Below are positions 47,036 to 56,525 of a stretch of DNA of 64,000 bases, piece after piece. Made by a program: the position numbers and the translations under genes. Below the pieces are notes generated by a model, which was not told where the DNA came from, did not search any database, and saw only the letters and a list, made by a program, of their open reading frames with translations. The DNA comes from UTCFX2 sp963726375 (lineage in GTDB: Bacteria; Chloroflexota; Anaerolineae; Anaerolineales; UBA4823). Every line of letters begins with the position of its first letter. Within the stretch, counting starts at the first letter, position 1. The stretch is taken from the NCBI GenBank assembly GCA_963726375.1, contig CAVSCE010000009.1, forward strand, positions 310,001 through 374,000, written 5' to 3'.

Positions 47036-48158
47036 GCTCCGGTAGGGTTTGGATCAAGCTCTCGACCTGCTGTATTTCTGTGCCTTCACCAAGAGTAAGT
47101 CGTAGCGATCCGAGAGCCCATTCCTTCTCAAGCCCGAGAGCGGTGAGCACGTCAGATGGCATTGGATCACCTGTCTTGCAGGCAGAGCCTGAAGAACAAG
47201 CAAATCCTGCTGCATCGAGCAGCATCAGCAGGGTGTTTCCATCAGCTCCATGAAATGCGAAACTGGCATGGTTAGGAAGACGCATTTCATGATGACCTGT
47301 CAGCTGTGAGTCAGGGATCTCCTCCAGAATCTGGCCGATCAATCGATCGCGGAGCGGTTTCAATTTCCTGATCCGTTCCTGGCTCTCGACCTGCGCCAGC
47401 CGCAGGGCTTCAGCCATCCCAACAATGTAAGGGACATTGTGTGTTCCAGCGCGTAAGCCGTATTCCTGGCTGCCCCCGGTCAGAATCGGCAGGATTGGAA
47501 TCCCTTTTCTAACATAAAGCGCGCCAACGCCTTTTGGACCGTAAAATTTATGGGCGCCAAGCGAAAGCAGGTCCACGTTGAGCGCCTCAACATCTACTGT
47601 CAGGTAAGCAGCAGCCTGAACTGCGTCAGTATGAAAGGGTATTCCCATCGAACGGCAAATTGTGCCGATTTGATAGATCGGGTTGATAGTCCCGATCTCG
47701 TTGTTGGCATAAATTACCGAGACCAGGGCAGTGGAGGAACGCAGGCGGGAGGCGACTTCAGCTGGATCGACTCGGCCAAACCTGTCTACCGAAAGAATTT
47801 CCAACTCAAAACCGTGGAGCCGATTGAGCTGTTCAGCGGTCTTCGAGACAGCATGGTGCTCCACAGGACTGATCAGCAGGTGGTTTGCGCCGCGCAGCTC
47901 TCGTGCTGCCAATGCCGCACCGCGCAGCGCCAGGTTGTCGGACTCCGATCCGCAAGAAGTGAATATAACTTCATTTTCCCTGCAGTTTAGCGCGCCAGAA
48001 AGCACATGTCGGCTTTGCTCCAGTGCACCTTCAGCCTTCTGTCCAAATCGATGGATTGATGAAGTATTTCCGAAAATCTGGCTGAAGTATGGGATCATCG
48101 CCTCAAGCACGCGGGCATCTACGGGGGTTGTCGCAGCATAGTCAAAATAGGTTTTCAT
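47007..48158 (-). CDS. Cysteine desulfurase (IscS/NifS family)
   Basis: 383 residues, intact. The N-terminal YFDYAATTPVDARVLEAMIP, the PLP lysine in SLGAHKFYGPKGVGALYVRK and the active-site cysteine in CSSGSACKTGDPMPS are typical of the IscS/NifS class. It releases sulfur from cysteine for MnmA, whose start overlaps this gene's stop by 29 bases; this pairing in one operon supports a role in tRNA thiolation, though Fe-S assembly is also possible. Confidence 0.9.
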   Translation of the reverse strand: MKTYFDYAATTPVDARVLEAMIPYFSQIFGNTSSIHRFGQKAEGALEQSRHVLSGALNCRENEVIFTSCGSESDNLALRGAALAARELRGANHLLISPVEHHAVSKTAEQLNRLHGFELEILSVDRFGRVDPAEVASRLRSSTALVSVIYANNEIGTINPIYQIGTICRSMGIPFHTDAVQAAAYLTVDVEALNVDLLSLGAHKFYGPKGVGALYVRKGIPILPILTGGSQEYGLRAGTHNVPYIVGMAEALRLAQVESQERIRKLKPLRDRLIGQILEEIPDSQLTGHHEMRLPNHASFAFHGADGNTLLMLLDAAGFACSSGSACKTGDPMPSDVLTALGLEKEWALGSLRLTLGEGTEIQQVESLIQTLPELVNRARTLH

Positions 48159-48264
48159 TATCTAATTATCCATATCCAGTTTTCTGAGCGGATTATAACC
48201 AAGATCAGTCTATTCATGGCGAAAAAAAGGTATAATCGAGCGAAGATAGGATAGAACCTCGTAC

Positions 48265-49077
48265 GTGCTGGCTGATACCCATTGTCATTTGAACTTTGAA
48301 AGTTTTAACGTCGATCGAACGGCCGTAATTGAACGCGCCTTGCAGGTTGGTGTAGAGCGCATCCTGGTTCCCGGGATCGATCTGGAGACTAGCAAGTCGG
48401 CATTAGATCTTGCTGTGCAAGACGAATGCGTGTACGCCGCCGCAGGCGTCCATCCAAATGATGCTTCAAGTTGGGATGAAAACACAGCCTGTGTGCTGCG
48501 GAGCCTTCTCTTGAGTCCGAAAGTCGTTGCAGTTGGGGAAATTGGCCTGGACGATTACTGGAATCATACCCCAAGCAACCTGCAGAGGCAGCTTTTCGAG
48601 CAGCAGCTCGAATTGGCAGCTGAGGCGGGTCTGCCGGTCGTTGTCCATGTGCGTGACCGAGATTTAGCGCATCGACCGGCGCTTACTGATGCCCTAACAA
48701 TCCTCGAATCCTGGCAGAAAGGGTTGCGCGGGCGAAACGAAGAGCTTGCTACACGACCTGGAGTATTTCATTCGTTCAGCGGTGATCTGGCCGCCGGAGA
48801 ACGAGCGATTGCGATTGAATTCATGATCGGGATACCTGGTCCTGTGACATATAATAAAGCAGATGTGCTGAAAGAAATCGCGCGCCACCTGCCGGAAAAT
48901 TATCTTCTGATCGAAACGGACGCACCGTTCCAGCCTCCACATCCTTTCCGGGGGAAAAGGAATGAGCCAGCTTATGTCCGTTATGTTGCAGAGATGATTG
49001 CCGGGCTGCGTGGAATGGATGTCGAAAATCTTGGGAAAATTACTGCGCAAAATGCGGCGAGGTTGTTTGATTGGTGA
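48265..49077 (+). CDS. TatD family metal-dependent hydrolase/nuclease
   Basis: 270 residues from GTG 48265. The family's metal ligands are visible: ADTHCHLNF at the N terminus, VAVGEIGLDDYW, VVVHVRD, GVFHSFSGD and LLIETDAPFQPPHPFRGKRN near the C terminus. TatD proteins are DNases or deacylases of the amidohydrolase superfamily. A TATAAT at 48231-48236 may be its -10 element. The stop overlaps the start of the polyprenyl synthase. Confidence 0.9.
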   Translation: MLADTHCHLNFESFNVDRTAVIERALQVGVERILVPGIDLETSKSALDLAVQDECVYAAAGVHPNDASSWDENTACVLRSLLLSPKVVAVGEIGLDDYWNHTPSNLQRQLFEQQLELAAEAGLPVVVHVRDRDLAHRPALTDALTILESWQKGLRGRNEELATRPGVFHSFSGDLAAGERAIAIEFMIGIPGPVTYNKADVLKEIARHLPENYLLIETDAPFQPPHPFRGKRNEPAYVRYVAEMIAGLRGMDVENLGKITAQNAARLFDW

Positions 49078-50051
49078 AAAGCTTGGTTAAATCAGGTGAT
49101 TTTCTATACCCGGTTCTTGATGAAATGGAGCGCGTTGAAAAGCTTATGCGCTGCCAGGCGGTTGACCGCCATCCTGAGCTGGGAGCTGCATTGCAGCACC
49201 TGCTTTCTTCGGGGGGAAAACGCGTCCGCCCGGCTTTGGCCCTGCTGATGGGTGAGATGCTGGGTGGGGATAAGGATCGATTGGTGACCCTGGCAGCTGC
49301 AATTGAGCTGCTTCACACTGCGACACTTGTCCACGACGATCTGATTGATGGTGCGTTTCTGCGCCGTGGGATCGCAACGCTCAATTCGCAGTGGTCTCCA
49401 GCAGCCACGGTTTTGACCGGTGACTTCATATTTTCGCGAGCAGCCAAGCTGGCCGCTGAAACCGAATCGGTTGCGGTGATGCAGCTTTTTGCTGAAACGC
49501 TGACCACGATCGTCAATGGCGAAATAACCCAACTTTTTGAGAGCCGCGGACTGGCAAGCCGGGAAAATTATGAAAAACGAATCTACGCCAAGACGGCATC
49601 CTTGTTCGAGCTTGCGACAACTGCTCCTGCTTTGTTAAGCCCGGTGAGTGAAGCGGTTGTTGATGCTTCCAGAGAATTTGGCAATTCAATAGGATTAGCG
49701 TTCCAAATTGTCGATGATATTCTGGATTTCACAAGCGAGCAAGTCAGGCTGGGTAAACCCGTTGCCAGCGATCTCCGCCAGGGACTGATAACACTTCCTG
49801 CCCTTTACTATTTGGAGGCTTTTCCAGACGATCCGGATATGGCGCAATTGATAAAAGTCGGACGAATCAACGACGCAGGGATAGATAGGCTTGTGAAATC
49901 AATCCGGGACAGCGGAGCGATCGAGAAGTCGATGGCAGAAGCTAAACGCTTTGCCGACCGCGGCCTGGAAATCCTGTTTGAATTCCCGGAAGGAACCGAA
50001 CGCCGGGCGCTTGAAAACCTAACTCGTTATCATGTTGACAGGGATATTTAG
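49074..50051 (+). CDS. Polyprenyl (trans-isoprenyl) diphosphate synthase
   Basis: 325 residues from GTG 49074 (or TTG 49071), overlapping the tatD stop. The two aspartate-rich motifs are LVHDDLIDGAFLRRG (DDxxD) and FQIVDDILDFTSE, with SSGGKRVRPALALLMGEML and KPVASDLRQGLITLPALYYL. It condenses isopentenyl diphosphate units onto an allylic primer, probably for a quinone side chain of C35-C50 length. Cytosolic, membrane-associated. Confidence 0.9.
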   Translation: MKSLVKSGDFLYPVLDEMERVEKLMRCQAVDRHPELGAALQHLLSSGGKRVRPALALLMGEMLGGDKDRLVTLAAAIELLHTATLVHDDLIDGAFLRRGIATLNSQWSPAATVLTGDFIFSRAAKLAAETESVAVMQLFAETLTTIVNGEITQLFESRGLASRENYEKRIYAKTASLFELATTAPALLSPVSEAVVDASREFGNSIGLAFQIVDDILDFTSEQVRLGKPVASDLRQGLITLPALYYLEAFPDDPDMAQLIKVGRINDAGIDRLVKSIRDSGAIEKSMAEAKRFADRGLEILFEFPEGTERRALENLTRYHVDRDI

Positions 50052-50068
50052 GGGGCACATGGAAGTTG

Positions 50069-50097
50069 TTGACAAAACTACCAAGGCGTAGTAACAT
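50069..50097 (+). promoter_or_regulatory. Promoter of the tRNA gene
   Basis: TTGACA (50069-50074), a 17-base spacer and TAACAT (50092-50097) lie 15 bases before the tRNA 5' end. Confidence 0.75.
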
Positions 50098-50112
50098 TTT
50101 GCCGCTTCCTAT

Positions 50113-50185
50113 GGCGAGGTAGCTCAGTTGGAAGAGCAGTGAGCTCATAATTCACGGGTCGTGGGTTCAAGTCCCACCCTCGCCA
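50113..50185 (+). tRNA. tRNA, anticodon CAU (elongator Met, or Ile2)
   Basis: A 73-nt cloverleaf: acceptor GGCGAGG/CCTCGCC, D-arm AGCTCAGTTGGAAGAGC, anticodon stem GTGAG/TTCAC with loop CTCATAA (anticodon CAT), and T-arm GTGGGTTCAAGTCCCAC. The discriminator is A and CCA is not fully encoded. A G1-C72 pair and the absence of three G-C pairs in the anticodon stem argue against the initiator tRNA. Confidence 0.93.
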
Positions 50186-50189
50186 CAAA

Positions 50190-50215
50190 AAAAGCCTCCG
50201 TATCTGGGGGCTTTT
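50190..50215 (+). terminator. Terminator after the tRNA
   Basis: AAAAGCCTCC / GGGGGCTTTT (50190-50199, 50206-50215) forms a 10-bp stem with one G-T pair and a T-rich 3' arm, directly after the tRNA. Confidence 0.8.
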
Positions 50216-50234
50216 ATCATTTTTTGCAGGCTAT

Positions 50235-50460
50235 CTACCAACCTCCAGTTGTCTGCCTGTTGTAGATTAAATCTCTAAGGTGAGCGATCATTTCGATATA
50301 TCTCTGCTGATTGGCAGGCTCAAAGTCCTTGGATTGTTCTTCCAGTTTCATCAGGAGATATTTAACCCAGTTCAGCCAGGTGATTGGATTGGAATCATAA
50401 CCATGCATCTTCTTCGCAACTGAGTTCTAAATCTTCAAGCAGCTCATATTCCTTGATCAT
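50235..50460 (-). CDS. Small hypothetical protein, about 75 aa (one frameshift)
   Basis: On the minus strand ATG 50460 gives MIKEYELLEDLELS; one frame shift near 50405 joins it to KKMHGYDSNPITWLNWVKYL, then LEEQSKDFEPANQQRYIEMI, and DLIYNRQTTGGW with TAG at 50235. The second part has a regular acidic/aromatic helical pattern unlike random sequence. No known domain. It fills most of the otherwise empty space between the tRNA terminator and the DUF1638 gene. Confidence 0.5.
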
Positions 50461-50651
50461 CTTCCATGCTCCCAATAATGTGAACGTTTATGTGAATGGT
50501 CTCAGTATAGCATAGGATTGAGATGTCGATCCGGGATAATTAGTGGGATGTAGCGGTGAATTGCGCCGACATCGAAAATCAGGAAAATGATGCTCTTTCA
50601 ATTCGTAGTAAAATTCCCGGCATATTTACAATTTAAGAAAGAATCAGAGAC

Positions 50652-51351
50652 ATGGAAGACAGCCGCTCATTGCCTGTTGTGTTGATTGCGTGTAAAGTAT
50701 TTCAAAACTTGATCGAATCCTTTCTACCTGAACGCACCTCCCAGATCACATTCCTCGATTATGGGCTTCATAAAGTGCCAAAGCAGCTGAAAGCAGCAGT
50801 ACAGGAGCAGATCGATGGGATTGCTGCTCCGAGCCTGGTGGTGCTTGGATACGGGCTTTGCGGCAACGGCTTAGATGGAATCCGTGCCGGAAAACACACA
50901 CTGCTGATCCCGCGCACGGATGACTGCATAGCTATCCTGCTGGGATCTTTTGCTGCATATTGGAGGGAATTCAATGAGTCCCCTGGTACATATTATCTGA
51001 GCAAAGGCTGGCTCGAATCTGGCAGCAATCCTCTTCAGGAATATCAGGATTATGTCCTTAAGATACGGAGAAAAGAAAGCCAGTTATGTGATGGATTCGA
51101 TGTACAAAAATTACAGCCGGCTGGCTTTCGTCGCCCATCGGCAATCAGATCTGGACCTCCATCGTAAAACGGCGCTTGATGTGGCGGCATACTGCGAGCG
51201 CTGGGGGATGCGCTATCAGGAAATCCTGGGGAGCGATCGATATATCCGCCGGCTTGGTGAAACAGCTGGGCTGCTTGCTTCGGCTGATGACGATTTTATC
51301 GTTGTACTGCCCGGAGGAGAACTTAAACAAGCCGACTTTATCCGAATTTAG
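50652..51351 (+). CDS. DUF1638 domain protein (frameshifted)
   Basis: ATG 50652 starts PVVLIACKVFQNLIESFLPE (after seven residues). The conserved VVLGYGLCGNGLDGIRAGKH and LIPRTDDCIAILLGS identify DUF1638. A shift near 51055 joins the last part (YGEKKASYVMDSMYKNYSRL, then FIVVLPGGELKQADFIRI) to the stop at 51351. Cysteines in IACK and GLCG could hold a metal or corrinoid. DUF1638 genes are often found beside corrinoid methyltransferase systems, and CODH/ACS follows here. Function unproven. Confidence 0.75.
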
Positions 51352-51679
51352 ACCGCTACTGCATGGTTGTGTTCATATCCCTATTCTCTATCGGAAATGG
51401 GGTGTTTTCTACAGGAAAATAAATTATAATTACCACTTGTAGATATCAAGAATTAACCAAATTTGATAATTAGAATTAAAATTCAAACTTATCTTGGTAG
51501 TTTATCCGTATTTTATGGTGATCTGCTTTATTAACGCCTGGCGCTGCTTTTAAAGTCCTTAATTGTCCAGGCGTTATTTTTATATCCCAGTAAACTCAGG
51601 CATTGAGAGGCGCAAACCAGGATGAAGATAACCATCTAGTAGAAATTGGTCTAATACCGAAACACCAGAGGAAAAACTG
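51352..51679 (+). promoter_or_regulatory. Intergenic region before the CODH/ACS cluster, with a hairpin
   Basis: A 328-base stretch, very AT-rich at 51420-51500, without a convincing gene. A 9-bp inverted repeat AACGCCTGG / CCAGGCGTT (51533-51541, 51567-51575) with a 25-base loop and a following ATTTTTAT may terminate the upstream DUF1638 transcript. The CODH promoter must lie here but I cannot pick a convincing -35/-10 pair. Confidence 0.45.
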
Positions 51680-52078
51680 ATGAAAAAAACGACTACCTAT
51701 AATACCCCCGTTTTGTTTGGCGATCATCATGTTCAAGAAGTGCGCCGACTTCTTTTTGATCTTATCGGCGTTGAGGATGTGTATGCCAGCAGTGCTTTTC
51801 GAATCGTCGAAGTGAAATTTGATGATGAAAAAATCAGTGAAAAGCAGCTCACAGAAACGCTCGATAACGCTGGATACTTGAGCGACTGGTCTGCTCCGGT
51901 AGAGAGCGGCAGACCGGCGACTGAAGAAACCGATCGGGCACTGACTTTTTTCAGGCATACGGAAGTCTTTGAAACGAGCCGTCAGGTGGTAAGTTTTGCC
52001 CAGCGGATAAATTATTCCGGCAGACCGCTCTGGAACTGCCCAGGATTTGGTGTTATTAAAAGTAAAATGGAGGATTAA
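51680..52078 (+). CDS. HMA-like small protein beside CO dehydrogenase, lacking the CxxC motif
   Basis: 132 residues. Residues 12-70 have the beta-alpha-beta-beta-alpha-beta pattern of a heavy-metal-associated domain (VQEVRRLLFDLIGVEDVYAS, RIVEVKFDDEKISEKQLTET, LDNAGY), but the metal-binding CxxC at the first loop is replaced by LFGDHH. The C terminus (WNCPGFGVIKSKMED) has one cysteine. It ends 2 bases before cooS, so it is translated with it. It may help nickel handling or assembly of CODH; this is inference. The frame is intact. Confidence 0.65.
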   Translation: MKKTTTYNTPVLFGDHHVQEVRRLLFDLIGVEDVYASSAFRIVEVKFDDEKISEKQLTETLDNAGYLSDWSAPVESGRPATEETDRALTFFRHTEVFETSRQVVSFAQRINYSGRPLWNCPGFGVIKSKMED

Positions 52079-52080
52079 AA

Positions 52081-54096
52081 ATGGTGAAGGGAAAGAGGAC
52101 ACAAGAAGAGCGGACCGCAGACCCGGCTGCTCAGGAGATGTTAATTCGAGCCGACGAGCTGGGGATCGGCACTGCCTTCAGCCGGGCTGAGGAAATGATC
52201 CCATGCAATATTGGGGGCGCTGGGATGTGCTGCAAGATCTGCGGAATGGGCCCTTGCCGGCTAACCAAAGACGGGCAGACCGGGGTATGTGGCGCCACGA
52301 TCGATACGATCCAGGCAAGGAATTTTATTCGTTCGGTGGCTGCCGGATCTGCCGCGCACTCGGATCACGGGCGCGATATGGCTTTTACCTTAAAGGCGGT
52401 CGCAAACGGCGAAGCGGAGGGGTATGTTCTCCGCGATGTGGCAAAACTTCGCTCGGTTGCTGCGCTGAATGGAATAAAAATCGAAGGCCGTTCTCCACAA
52501 GAAATCGCAAACGAGCTGGCAGACTTGTATATTGCCCAGTTCGGTCAGCAAAAAGGGAGAATTGTCGTCACAAAACGAGCTCCCGAAAAGCGCCAGAAGC
52601 TGTGGGAGGAGAAAGGTGTGATGCCGCGTGGGGTAGACCGCGAGGTTGTCGAAGCCTTGCACCGCACCCATATCGGCGATGATCAGGAACCTACGCATAT
52701 CCTGCTCCACACGGTTCGAACGGCATTAGCCGACGGTTGGGGTGGAAGCCTGATCGCCACTGACGTCTCAGATATCCTGTTTGGGACTCCGGCGCCAATT
52801 CTCGGCCAGGCGAATTTGGGTGTGCTTAAGGATGATATGGTCAATGTCGTCGTCCATGGGCACGAACCGACCCTCAGTCAGATGATCGTAGCTGCTTCGC
52901 AAGACCCGGAGATTATTGAGTACGCCAAAGCGGCCGGCGCAAAAGGTGTCAACCTTTCCGGAATTTGCTGCACTGCGAACGAAATCCTGATGCGCCAGGG
53001 TATCCCGGCAGCAGGCAACTTCCTTCACCAGGAGCTTGCGATTCTCACCGGCGCAGTAGAAGCGATGGTGGTTGACGTGCAGTGCGTGATGCAGGCGCTG
53101 GTGGAGCTGGCCAGCAATTTCCATACCAAGGTGATCACGACTTCGCCAAAAGTTCATATCAAAGGCGCAACTCATATCCAGTTCGATGAACATAAAGCGC
53201 TGACGATTGCGAAGCAGATCTTAAAAGTGGCGATCGATAATTACAAAGAGCGTGGGAAAACCCACATTCCGCAGGTACGCGAGGACCTGATCCCCGGCTT
53301 TTCGCATGAATATATCAATTATATGCTCGGTGGTTCTTACAGAGCGTCATTCAGGCCGCTGAACGATGCCATCATGTCCGGGCGGATCCGCGGCGTAGCA
53401 GCGATCGTCGGTTGCAACAATCCGCGCAGTAAACAGGACTATCTGCACACATATGTCACTCAGGAGCTCCTGAAGCAGGATGTGTTGGTGGTCGAGACAG
53501 GTTGTGGGGCGATAGCGAGCGCAAAGCTTGGGCTGCTGTTGGGCGAAGCAGGATTAGAAAAAGTTGGCCCTGGCTTACGAGAAGTCTGTGAGACGATCGG
53601 AATCCCTCCGGTGCTGCATATGGGCTCGTGCGTCGATAATACCAGGATCCTGACTGTCCTGACCCAGATGGTGGAAGAAGGTGGATTGGGGGATGATATC
53701 GATCAGATTCCAGCGGTTGGACTGGCCCCAGAATGGATGAGCGAGAAAGCGCTGTCGATCGGCACGTACTGTGTGGCATCCGGTGCGTACGTGATCTTTG
53801 GAGGCGCTTCCCCAATCAGCGGTATGCCAGATCGGGTCAGCGACAGCGATGTGGTCCTGAACTATATCAGTAAGGGCTGGGAAGAGCTGTATGGCGGCAA
53901 GATGGAATTCATCGCCGACACAGACGAGATGATCCGACGGACCCTGGAGCATATCGATAAAAAGCGGGCTGATCTGGGTTTACCCGTCTATGACGAGAAA
54001 AGGTTTGGGCGCGGCGGCGATCATCGGATGGTCGAGATGGAAGAGCTTCCATTTGAAGAGCGGCGCGAAGCACTTTATGGAGTGGCTGCCGATTAG
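52081..54096 (+). CDS. acsA: Anaerobic Ni-dependent carbon monoxide dehydrogenase catalytic subunit
   Basis: 671 residues, intact. The N-terminal B/D-cluster cysteines are in GMCCKICGMGPCRLTKDGQT. C-cluster ligands and gate residues appear in NLSGICCTANEILMRQG, VDVQCVMQAL, VGCNNPRSKQDYLHTY, VVETGCGAIASAKLGLL and HMGSCVDNTRILTVL. Typical length is 630-680. It reduces CO2 to CO (or the reverse) with ferredoxin in the cytosol, and CO is channelled to AcsB, encoded next. No cooC nickel-ATPase is seen next to it. The alternative symbol is cooS. Confidence 0.95.
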   Translation: MVKGKRTQEERTADPAAQEMLIRADELGIGTAFSRAEEMIPCNIGGAGMCCKICGMGPCRLTKDGQTGVCGATIDTIQARNFIRSVAAGSAAHSDHGRDMAFTLKAVANGEAEGYVLRDVAKLRSVAALNGIKIEGRSPQEIANELADLYIAQFGQQKGRIVVTKRAPEKRQKLWEEKGVMPRGVDREVVEALHRTHIGDDQEPTHILLHTVRTALADGWGGSLIATDVSDILFGTPAPILGQANLGVLKDDMVNVVVHGHEPTLSQMIVAASQDPEIIEYAKAAGAKGVNLSGICCTANEILMRQGIPAAGNFLHQELAILTGAVEAMVVDVQCVMQALVELASNFHTKVITTSPKVHIKGATHIQFDEHKALTIAKQILKVAIDNYKERGKTHIPQVREDLIPGFSHEYINYMLGGSYRASFRPLNDAIMSGRIRGVAAIVGCNNPRSKQDYLHTYVTQELLKQDVLVVETGCGAIASAKLGLLLGEAGLEKVGPGLREVCETIGIPPVLHMGSCVDNTRILTVLTQMVEEGGLGDDIDQIPAVGLAPEWMSEKALSIGTYCVASGAYVIFGGASPISGMPDRVSDSDVVLNYISKGWEELYGGKMEFIADTDEMIRRTLEHIDKKRADLGLPVYDEKRFGRGGDHRMVEMEELPFEERREALYGVAAD

Positions 54097-54123
54097 ACAG
54101 CCTGGCTGTGAGGAGATCCTGAA

Positions 54124-56414
54124 ATGTCACGATACATTGCCACACGTGCGATCCGGGGCGCCAATGCCCTGGTAACTGAAGCAGAGCTTTTGCTCCATAA
54201 AGCATTAACCGAGAAGGGACCGGATAGCGAAGGTCGCTTTTCCAAACACCGCTTACTATTTACCTCTGATCCTTGGGATGACCGGGAGAGAGGTCGAAAC
54301 ATTGGGCCAGCTCGAGCCGGTGATACAGCAAGCTCGAAGGCTCCTGCACCCCGTTCCATCTTCCAGGCATTGGACCCCTTACCTCGGGGAAACGCTGGAC
54401 AGCGGTATGGCCACGCTGCTTGCTGCCGAGACGATCGAGGCAATTCGCTTCATCTACGGTTTGCAGCCGGAAGCGATGCCCGGTTTTCAGCTGGCTGGAG
54501 GGACGTCCTTTACCAGCCCTGATGCAGGGTCTGCCGACGGTGGTCTGGATGGGCATTTGAATGGTCCGATAGACGATATACAGCTGCGCTCGTGGGGAAT
54601 CCAGCTGGTCGATGGACGGATGCCGGGCTTTGCGGCGATCGTCGGTGCGGCAAAGTCAAACGAGGTGGCAGTCAAGATCGTCCGTGAGCTTCAAAAACGC
54701 AACATCTTGACCTTTCTCAGTGGGAATGTGAACGGCCGGAGCATCATCCACCAGCTGCAGGAAGAAGGCGTCGAGCTGGGATACGATACCTACACCGTTC
54801 CTTTTGGTACAGATACGATCAGCGCGATCTATGCCCTGGGTTTTGCAGTCCGTTCAGCTTTGACGTTTGGTGGAATGAAAGGGGGGCAGGCGAGGGATAT
54901 TCTGCTTTACAACCGGGAGCGGGTATTTGCGTTTGTGCTGGCGTTGGGTGAAGTGGATGACTTGAAATATGCCGCAGCCGCCGGAGCGATCAACTTTGGT
55001 TTCCCTGTGATCGCAGACACGGTGATCCCTGAGATCCTGCCAACTGGCATTACCCGATACGAACATGTCGTCAGCCAGCCATTTAATGAGATTGACGGTA
55101 AAGATGACCTGGAGCGCGCCGAGCGCCTGGTGCAGAAATGCATCGAAGTCCGCGGAGTGAAAGTAAAAGTTTCGGATGTCCCTGTTCCGGTGCCATACGG
55201 CTCTGCATTCGAAGGTGAAGTGGTCCGCAAGGCGGATATGCGAGTGGAGTTCGGTGGAAAATATTCGCGCTGTTTTGAATTTCTGCAGATGGCTCCGCTG
55301 GATGATGTCGTCGACGGAAAAGTTGAGGTCGTTGGACCGACGTTCGAAGACCTGCCAGTGCAGGGCTCGATGGATATGGGGATCGTTGTTCAGGTTGCCG
55401 GACGGCAAATGCAGCAGGATTTTGAACCGGTGCTCGAACGGCAGATCCACTATTTTGTCAACGGCGCTTCGGGGATTCAGCACATAGGTCAGCGTGATAT
55501 CGCCTGGATCCGCATATCCAACGGCGCGGCAGAGAAAGGTTTCAATCTTGAGCATTTTGGAAAAATCCTGCATGCCAGGTTTAAGACAGATTTTGGGGCG
55601 ATTGTCGACAAGGTCCAGGTGACAATATATACAGAGCCGGAAAAGGTGCAGACCTGGCTCGCCAAAGCGCGTGAGGCCTACGATTTCCGCAACAAACGCC
55701 TGGCAGATCTAACCGATGATCGGGTGGAAGAGTTTTACTCCTGCACGCTGTGCCAATCGTTTGCGCCAAACCATGTTTGCGTCGTAAGCCCGGAGCGGCT
55801 TGGACTTGTGCGGTGCATATAACTGGCTGGACTGCAAGGCGTCGTTCAATATCAATCCTACCGGACCGAACCAGCCGATTAAGCTCGGTAAAATGATCGA
55901 TTTCCAGAAAGGCTACTGGTTGGGGACGAACGATTATGCGAAAATCGGCTCGCACGGACAGGTTCAGGAAGTTTCGATGTATTCGATCATGGAAAACCCA
56001 ATGACCGCTTGCGGCTGTTTTGAGTGCATCGTTATGCTGATCCCCGAAGTGAACGGTGTGATGGTAGTCAGCCGGGAGGATACCAGCATGACGCCGGCAG
56101 GGATGACCTTCAGCACGCTGGCAGGAATTGCAGGTGGCGGTTTGCAGACCCCGGGAGTGATGGGTGTCGGCAAATTCTACCTGATCAGCCCGAAGTTCAT
56201 CTCAGCAGATGGTGGGTTTAAACGTGTGGTCTGGATGAGCAGCGTTTTGAAACAATCGATGGCTGAAGAGCTAAAAATTGTGGCGATGCGCGAAGGTGAC
56301 CCGGATCTGATCGAGAAAATTGGCGATGAGCGCAGCGCAACAACCGTAGAAGAATTGATGGTCTTCCTGGAGGAAAATGGTCACCCGGCATTGGTGATGG
56401 ATCCGATGTTCTAA
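54124..56414 (+). CDS. acsB: Acetyl-CoA synthase subunit (AcsB, bacterial long form), two frameshifts
   Basis: ATG 54124 gives MSRYIATRAIRGANALVTEA, the N-terminal CODH-contacting domain of bacterial AcsB. A shift near 54230 leads to ILGMTGREVETLGQLEPVIQ (from 54278) and on to 55800, with VNGRSIIHQLQEEGVELGYD and YNRERVFAFVLALGEVDD. A second shift near 55805 continues the A-cluster: EEFYSCTLCQSFAPNHVC and then CGAYNWLDCKASF and TACGCFECI (the Cys-Gly-Cys of the distal nickel). Joined length about 760. It makes acetyl-CoA from CO, a methyl group on the corrinoid protein, and CoA. Confidence 0.93.
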
Positions 56415-56454
56415 AACATGAAGGCACAGCAAGAATAGAACGCAGAATGCAAAA

Positions 56455-56486
56455 AAGCCTGAGGTTCAAAATTCCCTCAGGCTTTG
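56455..56486 (+). terminator. Strong hairpin between acsB and acsD
   Basis: An 11-bp stem AAAGCCTGAGG / CCTCAGGCTTT (56455-56465, 56476-56486) with a 10-base loop, 41 bases after acsB and 40 before acsD. Only three T follow on the plus strand, while six A precede it, so it may be a weak or partial terminator, a processing site, or a terminator for the opposite strand. Confidence 0.55.
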
Positions 56487-56525
56487 GGCTTGAAAATAAA
56501 TACCATAAGCCAAAAAGGAGGAAAA

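Noticed and set aside
54854..55573. 239-codon open frame on the minus strand
   Set aside because: Antisense shadow of acsB.
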